Shown: in pieces, positions 10,161 through 21,690 of the stretch
Layout: each line of letters begins with the position of its first letter
Numbering within the stretch: the first letter of the stretch is position 1
Origin: Dipteris shenzhenensis
Taxonomy: Eukaryota; Polypodiophyta; Polypodiopsida; Gleicheniales
DNA: 64,000 bases
NCBI GenBank assembly: GCA_047967505.1
Contig: CM106540.1
Reading direction: 5' to 3' (one strand)
Notes under the pieces: model-generated
Seen by the model: the letters and a program-made list of their open reading frames with translations, nothing else
Database searches by the model: none
What the model was told of the DNA's origin: nothing
Made by a program: the position numbers and the translations under genes

Positions 10161-11984
10161 TGCCCTAGGAAATGCTCCGTCTACCCTCAGTGCGGTCAGT
10201 CAAGGGATGCCTTCCCGCACTTGCATGTAGCCTAGTTTACATTGTGCCAACTCTATCTGAAGCCGTCCAGCCATCAGGCCACACATGGCCCCCATCTGGT
10301 GTCCAATCTAGGACCTACTGGATAACCAAGCTACTCAAGTGCCTTCTCCTCATATGGGGGGCTTACAAGTAGAGTTAGTTGGTTCCTGCATAGTTACATG
10401 AGAGTGGAGCATTGATATCTAACACTCACAAGGAGTATCTTGGAGTGGAGGCTCCAACAAAATCTCTTCAACATCCCCACAACACGTGAGTCACCGCCGA
10501 GACCCACACAATTTCCCCCAAAGCAAGTGCAATGTGGTCTAAAATATTGAAAAACCAAATAGGCCAAAGAGCATGCTAACATGTTTGATGAGGTGGATTA
10601 TGAAATGCAATGACCTTTGACATGCTTAAGAGCCTTATACCAAGAAACTGTATGGAAAAAGAAGCAATGCAAAATTATAAATAGTTTTATATTATTCAAT
10701 AAGCTCGTACATGCATAAATTGATATTTTGTAATTCATTCAGAATAAAGACACTAATGTGGCTAATTTAAATGTTTTAAGACCACCATGCACTAGTCCCA
10801 TAAGTGTCAATTCCATTTCTTCAATCCTTTTTAATTTTCAACCAATCAAGGAATGAAGAAGGCCCTCAAGTAGGTGTGCGTAATTTTAGTAGAACATTGG
10901 AGGCCCCTTAACTCATGCCAAATTTTCTCCATTAGGTTTGTCATTGTTGGATAGGGCTATTCAATGGTCAATAGTCACTTTTATTGATTTGCGAGAGCAT
11001 GACAAGTGTACAAGGGCAATTGAGGTGGGATCACACCCATATAATGAGATTAAGGTGGCCCTTTATTATGGCATAAACTGTGTCCTATTTATGGAGCCTT
11101 TTAATAGTAACTACTTTTTTGGAAAAGCCATATAATGCAAAAAAGTCAATAGCATTTGAACACCTAGCCATTATAAATATCTTAAATTTAGACAACTATT
11201 ATGAGCTTGCGGAGCCATGTGATAGATATGCCATGTAATGTAGTACACTCAAGGCATAATTGTGTAAATGTAGGGGTTTTGGGCCATAGTTGGCTTTAGC
11301 TTCATATCATTGAGGGAGGTAGACATAATTGATATTATGAAAGCTAATAAGTCTCATAAGAAGAGATACTATACTTTATGCATCAAGGCAAAATAAATAC
11401 CATGATGGTAGATTTGAGTCCAAGCTATGAGTGCTTTAAGATATTAAGGTGGTTCCATGATGAGACAACGCAAGGCCACCCAAGAACTATTAAATTTTTC
11501 ATCCACATACAAGGTTGGCATTTCATTTTTAGAATTCGTGTTATCCAACTTTCTACTTTGAGCTAGTAAGTGTTCTGAGGATTTCTTGACAATGCTATAT
11601 CCTCAAAGCTGATGGTTACTTTTGTCAGAATATGTGAAGTTGCAAGCTTGTAGCATTTAGGATGGCTTACTACTAGAAAAGCAGAGCCTCATTTAGCTAG
11701 ATAATTAGGCTTCAACAAGGTGAGATTCTTCCTATCCCATAATACTTCACACATAGAGTCATGCAACAACTTGGGGGGGTCACTTAGTGAAATATGTCTA
11801 TATCATCTGTGTTTAAGCCTTCTTTTCTAAATCCTTATGTAACCTTTTTTAGCATTTCCTTACACCCCCTCTATAAAATTTTACAAAATCTATAAATCCC
11901 ATAATGTAAATATATTTTTTCCTTGAAGGAATTTTAAAAGTCCTTATGTAAGAGATACATTACGACTTTTGGAATCACATTGAA
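10161..11984. other. No gene seen
   Basis: AT-rich sequence with only short unconserved open frames. No repeat structure, RNA gene or recognised domain was found. It is the left flank of the transposon starting at 11989. Confidence 0.6.
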
Positions 11985-11988
11985 GACA

Positions 11989-12017
11989 GGGAAGTAGCAA
12001 GCTAAGGGTGTCCACTT
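11989..12017 (+). repeat. Left terminal inverted repeat
   Basis: GGGAAGTAGCAAGCTAAGGG and on to CCACTT at 12017; inverted partner at 24068-24096 with 27 of 29 matches. Preceded by GACA. Confidence 0.82.
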
Positions 12018-12778
12018 TTTGTTCACTCCCTAATCTAGGAGGTGGAAAAACAAGCTTTTTAGCACACAAAAATGCAAATCTCACCTATTTCCCTATGGAT
12101 CTAGTCTTTGAAGTCTTCTGACACAACATCATACTTGCTATTGTGCACACAATCGTATAGTCTGATCGAAAATTTGATGCACACACAAAAAATTTCTTTG
12201 TGTCACACGGCATGGTTCCAGGGTGGTCACACGTTTGTCACGAACAGAGAGTGCCATATTAAATTCTAAATTTCTCACTCATTTTAGATTAAATGTTATT
12301 GAAACTTTGTAAGTGGTCTCTTTGCATTATGTAGAGCTTAACTTGATTTATTGGTAATTTTTTGAATGATTTATCTAATTATAAATAATTATTTATAATA
12401 AATAAAGTCATAAAATACATGCATTTTAGTAGCACACCACATTTTTTTAGTATTTTGAATAATGAAGCAAATCCAATTCGGTGGAAGGTTAGTAGGCACA
12501 TAAGGGTGTGTGGTTGAATCATCAAATCCCAAATCCAACGATTAGATTTAGGAAGATTGAAGTTTAATTTTTACTTTTACTCTTGAGAGGATCAATAAAG
12601 AATATTAAAAATAAATCTAGTAATTCTCAAACATGACCAAACATTTCAAAAATGTCAATATTTTTAGTCCTCTGCATGATGAATAAGAGGAAAAAATTTT
12701 GGTTAAATTTGAGTAAGGGAAACGTACGATATGTCCTCCAACAATGAAATCTCCCTTTTGTGGGGGAAAAAGGGCCAC
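12018..12778. other. No gene seen; AT-rich subterminal region
   Basis: Left subterminal part of the 12.1-kb transposon, without conserved frames or clear repeats. Confidence 0.6.
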
Positions 12779-12822
12779 CCAAGCCTAATACCAAGACAAG
12801 GTAGGCTTGGTATTAGGCTTGG
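12779..12822. repeat. Perfect 17-bp hairpin
   Basis: CCAAGCCTAATACCAAG at 12779-12795 is perfectly inverted at 12806-12822, with a 10-base spacer. It lies inside the left part of the 12.1-kb transposon. Function unknown. Confidence 0.9.
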
Positions 12823-12849
12823 TGAGGTAGGCTAGGAGCATCACCGACC

Positions 12850-13190
12850 CTAGTGGCAAGCCTTTGGAGTCTGCATGCTGCCCATGTGGAAGACTGAGTC
12901 ATCAAATCCATGCCACGTTGTTAGACCACATGGTGCCATCTCATCAAGGAGATGTGACATCACTCCTTGCCATGTCACCTTACATTGCCACACATGCTGC
13001 CACATGCCACCTCATCATTCCACATCATGAGCCATGTGATCACACCTTGCCACCTTGGCATACCTCCTCAACCTTGCCACGTCACCAATCCCTCCACCTC
13101 AATTTGCCATGTCAATCTACCACCTCATGAATGCCAACTCATCATGCCACATCACCTTTCAATGTCATGGAAGAGAGTATATTACCACAT
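12850..13190. repeat. Degenerate short repeat around TGCCACRTCATC
   Basis: About twenty loosely spaced units such as TGCCACATGCCACCTCATC and TTGCCACGTCACC. The core GCCACGTCA is the reverse complement of the repeat in the Copia B leader at 6190-6545. Confidence 0.62.
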
Positions 13191-13253
13191 CATGACCATG
13201 CATGGTGCCACATCAGCCAGATGTATACACATGACGATGTGCGAGGCATAGAA

Positions 13254-13402
13254 TACCTCGATCGAGGTATATGACCTGCGTGAGGCATACAATACCTCGA
13301 TCGAGGTATATGACCGAGGATACCCAGGGATACCTCGATCGAGGTTTATACATGCGTAATGCATTGAATACCTCGATCGAGGTATATGGTCTGATCGAGG
13401 TA
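13254..13402. repeat. Left array of palindrome TACCTCGATCGAGGTA
   Basis: Copies at 13254-13269, 13293-13308, 13331-13346 (last base T), 13369-13384, and a half copy GATCGAGGTA at 13393-13402. Each full copy is its own reverse complement (16 bp). The spacing is irregular, 22-24 bp between most copies. Confidence 0.93.
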
Positions 13403-13618
13403 TATGACAAAACTTAGCCAATTAGTTTCAATCTTAGCACCAAAACTTAGCCAATTAGTTTCAATCTTAGCACCTCTCCACCAATAATAATGAAGAGCAA
13501 TCTAGTGGATGAGTTGAGGCTCTCTATAAGACACCACGTTTTGGTTCATTTCACCCATTCTTAGCCATTCTTGCCTCCTCATCACTTTGTCACACCTTCC
13601 ATCCTACTTTCATTGAGA

Positions 13619-16345
13619 ATGGGTTCTCAAAGCCGTAGAGCTAGTAGACGTGAAAGATGTAGGAACCCCCCCCAAATGTCATTGACGAGGAGCGCAAGCG
13701 GAAGGCTCGTGAGCGCAAGAGAGCCTCTAGAGCTTGAGCTCGCGCTGCCACCACTGATCCACCTCCAGCTCTACCTCTACATCCCACCTCCACCCCCACC
13801 TCCACCCCCACCCCCACCTCCATTGTCCCCCCATCCTCATCTGCTCCCCTACCTCTAGCCTCCGCCCTTCCCCTAGCCACGTACATTTTGGCCTCCACCT
13901 CTACCTCTTCCCCCTCCACCCTCCCCCCTCCCCCTCCCCCTCCCCCTCCCCTTGCTCCGCTTGGCGCCTTCCTTCCCCCGTCCACCCTACCATCTCCCAT
14001 TGATCCCCTTGCCCCACCTTGCAGTAGCAGTGTTGCTTCACGATGTGACTTGCCGAAGTCCACTATCCGTCGTCGTACTAGCAAGATTGTGCAGTCTTTT
14101 TTTTGTGACCTCACGCTAGCTTTGCAGTCTTCTCTTCTCACGTCCCTGATTGATCACCCTGACTTGGTAGAGTGTATGAGGCTTGCTGGTCTTGGTGCAC
14201 GTAGAGATAGGGTTGTATCTAGCGAGGTCCTTAGTAGTGTTCGACATTCCTATGCTTCTATTAAGCATAGGAACTCCAGTGATGCCTTGGCAGCACGTCG
14301 TGCTATTGTGGCTGCCATTAGTAGACCTCATATGATAGGCCATGTGCGTACCGCTTCACGTCTTCTTTAGATTGCACCACGCACATTGTGAGCAGGCATC
14401 ATTAGGAGGCAGAGTCTAGAGGATAGTGAGACTGATGCTCTTTGGGCTTCGAGTGGTCGTGCACCTCGCAGCGATCGATTGTTGGATGATTCCACTAGGT
14501 CCCTTTTACAACAGTTTTGGGAGGAGCATTGCAGAGCATCCCCAGTGTTCAAGAAGGCATTGCGGAAGAGGGTGTCACGCGGTGTGTACATTGAGCATGG
14601 TGCATGTTTTTTGGAGTGTACCGAGACTAAGTTGTACACTCAGTTTGTAGAGGCGCACCCAGAGTTCAAGATTGGGCAGAGGTCATTTGAGCGATGCAGG
14701 CCATGGTTTGTGTGATGCTCTCAGGAGCGTGACACATGCTGTTGTCGCTACCATGTGGATTTTGGATTGATGTATGACGTATTCCGTTCCCTTGATGGTC
14801 ATAGGGGAGTGGTTCCTACTAGCCCTCGCGACTTCATTCATTCCATATTGTGTACACGAGATGGTGATGCTTTATTCCACTCCCTTGATTGTGTGGAAGG
14901 CACATGTACTTTGTGTGGTGACTTTGCTAGAGTGCCACGAGTTGCACTAGATACTTGTGATGTGTAGATGGTTCGTTGGCAGCAGTATGAGTACTGTACC
15001 TTGACATTAAATGGTAGTGCACAGTCGAGGAGGTTGCAGCTTGTGGGGAAGGAGACACCACGTGTTGTATTCATTGACAGTTTTCGAGGGAAGCTATACC
15101 ACTACATATGCCACTTGCACACTGCGAAATGGGAGGATCGTCAGTTCCGTGCATGTTTAAGGACATTTCCTACAGGGGTGGTTGTCTCAGTGGTGGACTT
15201 TGCAGAGAATTACACCTTTGTACCATAGCATGAGATCCAATCGAAGTATTATTTCTCCGAACAGGTGACGTGTGATTGAGTATTGATTTTTTCCCCGCCT
15301 CATTATATTGAATTATTTCAATAGTCATATTTTTTTTCAATGCCATATTACAAGTTGCTATATTTGTGGACATTAGCTATCGTCATGCACAGGCTCATGT
15401 GGATGGCATTGATAGCACCATGGACTCACGCGTCATTGTGCGAGAGTATCACTTCTACATTAGTGATGATCGATCGCATGATGCCCATTTTGTGTAGCAT
15501 TGCTTCACTTTGCATGATAGTTTCTTGAGGGATCATGGTGTCACATGGCAGCGGCACTGGATCTGGTCAGATGGCTGCGGTGGTCAGTTCAAATCCGCTA
15601 GACAATTTTATTAGTTCTGCAGATGGCACCGTGAGACAGGAATTCCGATCACATGGAGCTACTTCGAGATAGGGCACGGTAAGGGAGAGCACGATGGTGC
15701 AGGTGCTTGCGTGAAGCGTGCTTTGCGTCGATATCAATTGCGTCACAGTGCCGATCGCTTCAAGGATGCACATGAGGTGGTGCGGTGGTGCAGCCACTAG
15801 TGCTATCTCCTCGTTTCAGTCGCGTGATGATAGGGTGGTGAGCTGATATTTTTGGTGCATGGACATTGGGAGTCTTGATCGGTCTAGGCCTTTTGATTGT
15901 CGCTCTGTGCCTGGCACTCTTGATTTCCATTCCATCAGGAGCGTAGGTGAGTCTCACCCCGCGATCTTTTCTCGACGGTTTGCATGCTTTTGCTCTACAT
16001 GCATTGATGATGATTGGGGAGGGTGCTCCATGATACCATGGGCCGATCCATGGGTACGGTGAGTGCTTTCTCCCTTCCAGCCTTGGGAGGAGGTACATGA
16101 TGATCAGGATGCGGGATTCAATTCCTCTAGAGATTATGACCAGCTTACAGATATTTTGCATATTGGTGATATCTTCACGGTTATTGCTTCGGAGGGCAAT
16201 GAGGAGGTGTGGATTATTACTTGTTGCGATGCTCTATGCTGAAGAGTGTGCTGAATGAGGATACACTGGATGGGCATGGGATGCACTTCAATGCTCATAG
16301 CATGATCGTAGGTGGCCATTTGAGATCATCAGTTGATCAGATTGA
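13619..16345 (+). pseudogene. Decayed DDE-type transposase-like gene of the 12.1-kb element
   Basis: Starts MGSQSRRASRRERCRN, shifts frame at a run of C near 13668, then a basic and a very Pro/Ser-rich part (about 13760-14020). From 14116 one frame continues through stops at 14368, 14392, 14713, 14965 and 15226. Conserved-looking blocks: SPVFKKALRKRVSRGVY; WFV...RDTCCCRYHVDFGLM (paired Cys); CTLCGDF; VDFAENYTF (near 15190); EIQSKYYFSEQ; an intron of about 110 bp; VDISYRHAQAHVDGID; REYHFYISDDR; WSDGCGGQFKSAR (near 15562); GHGKGEHDGAGACVKR (near 15671); and a tail with GDIFTVIASEGNEE and DGHGMHFNAHSMIVGG. From memory of families, the VDFAENY / SDGCxxQFK / GHGKG..D...K series occurs in uncharacterised eukaryotic transposon-like proteins and would supply the acidic catalytic residues. 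The superfamily name is uncertain. Many stops make it non-functional. Confidence 0.72.
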
Positions 16346-16641
16346 TTTTTATTGGGTATCACTAGTTGATTATACTTTTTTGTATTCGATATGTATAGGC
16401 TCACTGTGTGACCGTACCATTGTAATTTTCATGGACTCATATTTTGTATTTCACTATGATGGCTGTATACACGTTCATACACATCATTGTATTAGATTCT
16501 ATTTTATACATGATGTCCAATGTCTTCTCAATGGGATTTGGTGTGTTTGTAAAACAAAAAATTGTTTATTAGTAGTAATGTTGTAATTTGTTTTGTGCTT
16601 TAGGACATTTTAAAAATGTGACTAAGAAAATTCGCGCACGT

Positions 16642-18240
16642 ACTAACGAAATACGTGTGTGGACTTACTTGTTGGGGATGAAACTTTGCACGACTCTTAG
16701 GCCACCCTAGACATACATCCATGCAAGATTTGGTCTGAACTGATTTGGTATGCACCACGTGGAAGGTACAATGCGTACATTTTTACAATCCCTACTAGCA
16801 CGACTATGGCAAAGCTATGGCGCATGTACTAACGAAATACGCATGTGGACTTATTTGTTGGGAATGAAACTTCGCACGACTCTTAGGCCACCCTAGACAT
16901 ACATCCACGCAAGATTTGGTCTCCAACTAATTTGGTATGCGCCACGTGGAAGGTATAATGCGTACATTTTTACAATCCCTACTAGCATGACTACGTGTGA
17001 AAAATGGTGTACGTACTAACGAAATATGCATGTGGACTTATCTCTTGGAGATTAAACTTTGCACGGCTCTTAGGTTACCGTAGACATATATCCATGCAAG
17101 ATTTGGTTCCCAACTGATTTGGTGTGCGCCACGTGGAAGGACAAATGCGTACATTTTTACAATCCCTACTAGCACGACTACATATGAAAAATGGCGCACG
17201 TACTAATGAAATATGCACGTGGACTTATCTGTTGGGGATGAAACTTCACACGGCTCTTAGGCTACCCTATACGTACATCCACGCAAGATTTGGTCTCCAA
17301 CTGATTTGGTTTGCGCCATGTGGAAGGCATAATTCGTACATTTTTACAATCCCTACTAGCACGACTATGTGTGAAAAATGGTGCATGTACTAACGAAATA
17401 TGCATGTGGAATTATCTGTTGGAGATTAAACTTTGCACGGCTCTTAGGCTACCATAGACATACATCCACGCAAGATTTGGTGCCCAACTGATTTGGTATG
17501 CACCACATGGAAGGACAAATGCATACATTTTTACAATCCCTACTATCACGACTACGTATGAAAAATGGCACACGTACTAATGAAATATGCACGTGGACTT
17601 ATCTGTTGGGGATGAAACTTCACATGACTCTTAGGCTACCCTAGACGTACATCCACGCAAGATTTGGTCTCCAACTGATTTGGTATGCGCCACGTGGAAG
17701 GACAAATGCGTACATTTTTACAATCCCTACTAGCATGACTAAACCCTAAACCCTAAATCCTAAACCTTGTTGGGGATGAAACTTCACACGGCTCTTAGGC
17801 TACCCTATACGTACATCCATGCAAGATTTGGTCTCCAACTGATTAGGTTTGTGCCACGTAGAAGGTAAAATGCATACATTTTTACAATCCCTACTAGCAC
17901 GACTAAACCCTAAACCCTAAACCCTGAACCCTAAATCCTAAACCCTGTTGGGGATGAAACTTCACACGGCTCTTAGGCTACCCTAGACGTACATCCACGC
18001 AAGATTTGGTCTCCAACTGATTTGGTATGCGCCATGTGGAAGGTATAATGCATACATTTTTATAATCCCTACTAGCACGACTAAACCCTAAACCCTAAAC
18101 CCTGAACCCTAAATCCTAAACCCTGTTGGGGAGGAAACTTCACATGGCTCTTAGGCTATCCTAGAAATACATCCACGCAAGATTTGGTCTCCAACTGATT
18201 TGGTTTGCGCCACGTGGAAGGTATAATGCACACATTTTTG
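16642..18240 (+). repeat. Tandem array of a ~187-bp unit, later units with telomere-like inserts
   Basis: The landmark ACTAACGAAAT or ACTAATGAAAT recurs at 16642, 16828, 17015, 17202, 17389 and 17576, a 186-187 bp period. The shared core includes GGGGATGAAACTTCGCACG, CTCTTAGGCYACCCTAGAC and GCGCCACGTGGAAGG. From 17740 three further units (about 178-180 bp) have the GTACTAACG part replaced by runs of CCCTAAA (17740-17766, 17905-17946, 18084-18124). A stray piece of the core is at 18368-18397. No coding sense. Confidence 0.9.
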
Positions 18241-18755
18241 CAAGCACCTTTTCAATGCTTAATGTTTACAATTACGACACACGGATTATTTTTAAAATAC
18301 ATTATTATTAGATGTGTGAATTGAGATATTTGAAATTCAAAATCATACTCTTAATTTTAAATACGCAGATGGGGATGAAACTTCGCACGGCTCTTAGGTT
18401 TAGTGTAATAATTGCAAGCATTGATATATACGAAATTCAATATGATATTCAAAATGATAAAGTTGGAACTTGAACACTTTTTCAATGCTTAATGTTTACA
18501 ATTACTTCACATGGCATTCTTTTTTAAATACCTTATGTATTAGATGTGTGAATTGAGATATTCGAAATTCAAAATCATACTCCTAATTTTAAAAGTTTAT
18601 GTTACATTTAAACAAACTATAAACTGAGATAAATAAAGTGTGAAGAACATCATGAAAGTACGAAAATGCTCATACATCATAAAAGTAAGAACAATATCAT
18701 GAAAGTACCAAAATGAATCTGTACATCATCATCATCATTGTGCAGAAGTGCATCC
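18241..18755. other. No gene seen; 3' flank of the RING gene
   Basis: AT-rich; a motif of about 60 bp (CACTTTTTCAATGCTTAATGTTTACAATTAC followed by a GATGTGTGAATTGAGATATT block) occurs twice, near 18246 and 18475. Confidence 0.6.
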
Positions 18756-20730
18756 CTAAACAAGAAATGTGTGAAGCCTAAACAATAATCCTGAATCAGA
18801 ATCTGATAACTCCACATATGATCCTCTAGTGGAATGCTGATGTGGCTCCTGTATGACCCGCTGCCCAACCATCCGCTGTGTGCCCTCAGGCAAAGCCGGA
18901 TCAGATGGGCCAGCCTCATCACCTGCATGAGATGGGCCAGCCTCATCCTGATGTGAAGAGGAGGGCATGCTGCACGCACCACCACTGCAATCTCTACCTC
19001 CCTCGCCTCCTCTATGTATGCGCGTCTCAGCTCCCATAGCCGTGCATCTGCGAATACTCGTGCCTCAAATCCAGCATGAGTAATCGTCTCTACATGTAGA
19101 AGACGCTGCCGCCCAAGATGCTACTCCACCCACTGCTGCAATGATGTCTACAGCTCTACCTCTTGCTCAATACGGCATGCCTCCTCTGCTCGTGCCTCGT
19201 CACCTGGCATGAAATCACCATATGAAAAGCATCGTGGAATGCACACTGCAACCACCGATGTATCAGCACCCTCTTGCATCAGCAACACTCTCTATGCCTC
19301 CTCCCTGTAGTGCTCTGTCAAGACTACGCGGGCGAATGGATCAATGGCCTGACGATGACCAGGATATAGATCATCCATGCCTAGTCCTCTGTATGTGGCC
19401 ACATCAATGTCAGCAAAGCATACAGGGCACACTGATCGTGCCAGCATGTGGCGGGTCATGCAATGGAGATGTGCGATGTGGCCGTACCCTAGTCCAAACC
19501 ACCCTACGGTGTCAAACTCCTCGTGGCAAAGGACACAAGTGGCAGTAGGAGGCCTGGCTATGACTGTTGCATCTATGGGTGTCCTAGTCGGCACATCTAC
19601 AGGAGGAGCGGGGTATAGGGCCATGCTGGGGTCGATCCTATGGTGAGATCGATCACGACTAATATGCCTCAACTGCAAATATAGTGCTCCGCATGATGGT
19701 ATGCTATGCATGTCCGAATCCTCTGCTCCTCCAAATCTGTCTGCAACAGTCGTACACGAGACTCCATATCCTGACGTAATAGATGTGCCTGCAATGCAAA
19801 CATGTCGCATACATGGTGAGAATTAACCAAAAAACTTCAGTTCAAAACACGCTACAAAAAAATAAACTAACATAATCAAAATAACTAACCTCTTCCCTAG
19901 ACTCGGCCAACAATGCCTCCAACTCTGCAATCCGTGCATCTCGAGCCTCCAACTCATGCTAAGGCGGTGTAGATGTGGGAGGTGGTGTAGATGTGGGAGG
20001 CTCCATCGATGATCGAGGTGGGGGAGGTGGAATCGAAAGTGATCTCAATAGGGCAGAGACCATGTGCTGCAAGGATGATGCCACTGAATGAACATCCCCC
20101 TAATCTGTCCTCCAACAGTTCGCAATGCCAGTGCAGGGATGGTGTGCAACTCTGGTGCCTCGCGTCGACGCTGAACACCTGCAATCTGACGCTCCTGATG
20201 CCCCATCCTACCATGTCCCACTCCTGCTGATCCTGGACGGGTACTAAGGTAGTCTACCCGATGACCAAGCATAAACTCAGCATATAGCTGCATGGCAAAT
20301 GACCTGGCTATCTGACGGTTGTGAGGCAATTGACCACCATTCGCAGCGAGATATCTCGGATAAATGTGTGTTGCTATGATGGGGTGCCTACAACGTAAAA
20401 TATGCAAGGGGAGCCCTGCTGATCGTGGTCGCATCGCCTCAGTGTGACCATCCCAAAACATATCCTCTAAGGCCTGCCTGTGATGTGACTCACGCTCAAA
20501 CAACTGTCGAATGGCTCTCCAATCCAAGCCATCATCAGTGATCTCTGCCTCAGCCTGTGCCTGAAAGCTATCCACAATGTCCTCAACTGTGTCCAATCGA
20601 CCCAGAGCCTCAATAACTGAATCTAGACTCGCAACCAAGTGAGGGGGTGCCCTAGCATCCTGCAGTGCCCTCATCTCAGCTCTCAGCATCTCTATCTGCA
20701 TACGAATAGTGATGCCAGAACCTGTGCGCT
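18756..20730 (-). pseudogene. Decayed coiled-coil / Pro-rich / RING gene inside the 12.1-kb transposon
   Basis: Read on the minus strand: a likely 3' splice site near 20731, then a helical region (MQIEMLRAEMRALQDARA..., RQALEDMFWDGH), then a shift at the CCCCC run near 20096. A Pro/Ser/Thr linker (IPPPPPRSS, TSTPPP), a stop TAG near 19960 and ELEARDARIAELEALLAES follow. An intron donor GAAGAG|GTTAGT (near 19890) leads to acceptor TTGCATTGCAG (near 19797), then a second coiled coil (LLRQDMESRVRLLQTDLEEQ). After another shift comes a RING-like module CVLCHEEFDTVGWFGLGYGH...HLHC...CPVC (about 19537-19415). The tail ends with DEAGPS repeats and an acidic LSDSDSG end at 18756. RING domains of this kind give ubiquitin E3 activity, but the usual third zinc ligand is Tyr here (GYGHIAH instead of CGHxxH). 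Two frameshifts and a stop indicate a pseudogene. Confidence 0.65.
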
Positions 20731-20758
20731 GGCTAGCGCATGCACAGAAAAAACACAT

Positions 20759-21690
20759 GGAAATTAATATTCTATTTGGGTAATGAAAATAATATTCTAT
20801 TCAATATGACTTATAATCTATTTACATAATGAAAACTATTTGTACGTACTCCTTGATGAGGTAGGATGTCGTTGGGATCATCCTATGCACCTACCGGTAG
20901 ATGGGCCAAATGTGTGGCTCAATATTATGTTTATCAAACTCAATATTATTAAAAATTCTTAATTTTGATTAAAATTTTTTCAAACTCTAGTTGTTGCATT
21001 TTTAAACTTAGATGTCTCAAATATTTTTTCCTTATATGTTTCCCTTTTTTTACTTTTTATCCAATATGAAACTTTTCCACATGTGGTGTAAGGACCACAT
21101 TGTCTACTTATGGCCCCTATACTAAGGACAGATAGTGGAGAGGTTTGGTTAATAAGACATTCTTTGAATGCTTTACTGCCTTGGGTTTGCAATAGATATG
21201 GAGGAGATAGAAGGATACCTAATACATTACTTTGAACGATACACAAGCAAGGCGCATCTAGTATTTCTCGGACTACACATTAAAAAAGAGAGCGGGTTGA
21301 CACTATAGACCTTTTAAAGCAAGAACTTTGAGAAAATAATTAAGCCTTTTCAATATTATCTATTTTGGTTGGGCAATCCACCTCAACTAGTGGCCATTCC
21401 TATAGATCATCACTTGGTTCCCATGCTTGGGGAGAGAGGAGACCTTTGGACAATCATAAATTACGTATGTGTTTTCGATGCGCTGGTGCATTTAGAAGAT
21501 CCAATTAGCCATACGCTTATGCATCTAACCACTCTAGTGTTGGGGTCTTTGCCCATGTGGTGTGGTGTTTTAGGGATAATGCCCATGTGGTGTTTTATAC
21601 AGCCTACTTACTCTACCTAAATTATGAAACAACTCTTAACCAACTATATAATCTATAATATTCCACATAAAAGATGATTTTTTAAAAGAT
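20759..21690. other. No gene seen
   Basis: AT-rich sequence between the RING gene and the AT-rich tandem array; only short unconserved frames. Confidence 0.6.

Noticed and set aside
13571-13858. Pro-rich frame as a separate small protein
   Set aside because: It arises after a frameshift in the transposase-like gene; the other frame is continuous with downstream blocks.
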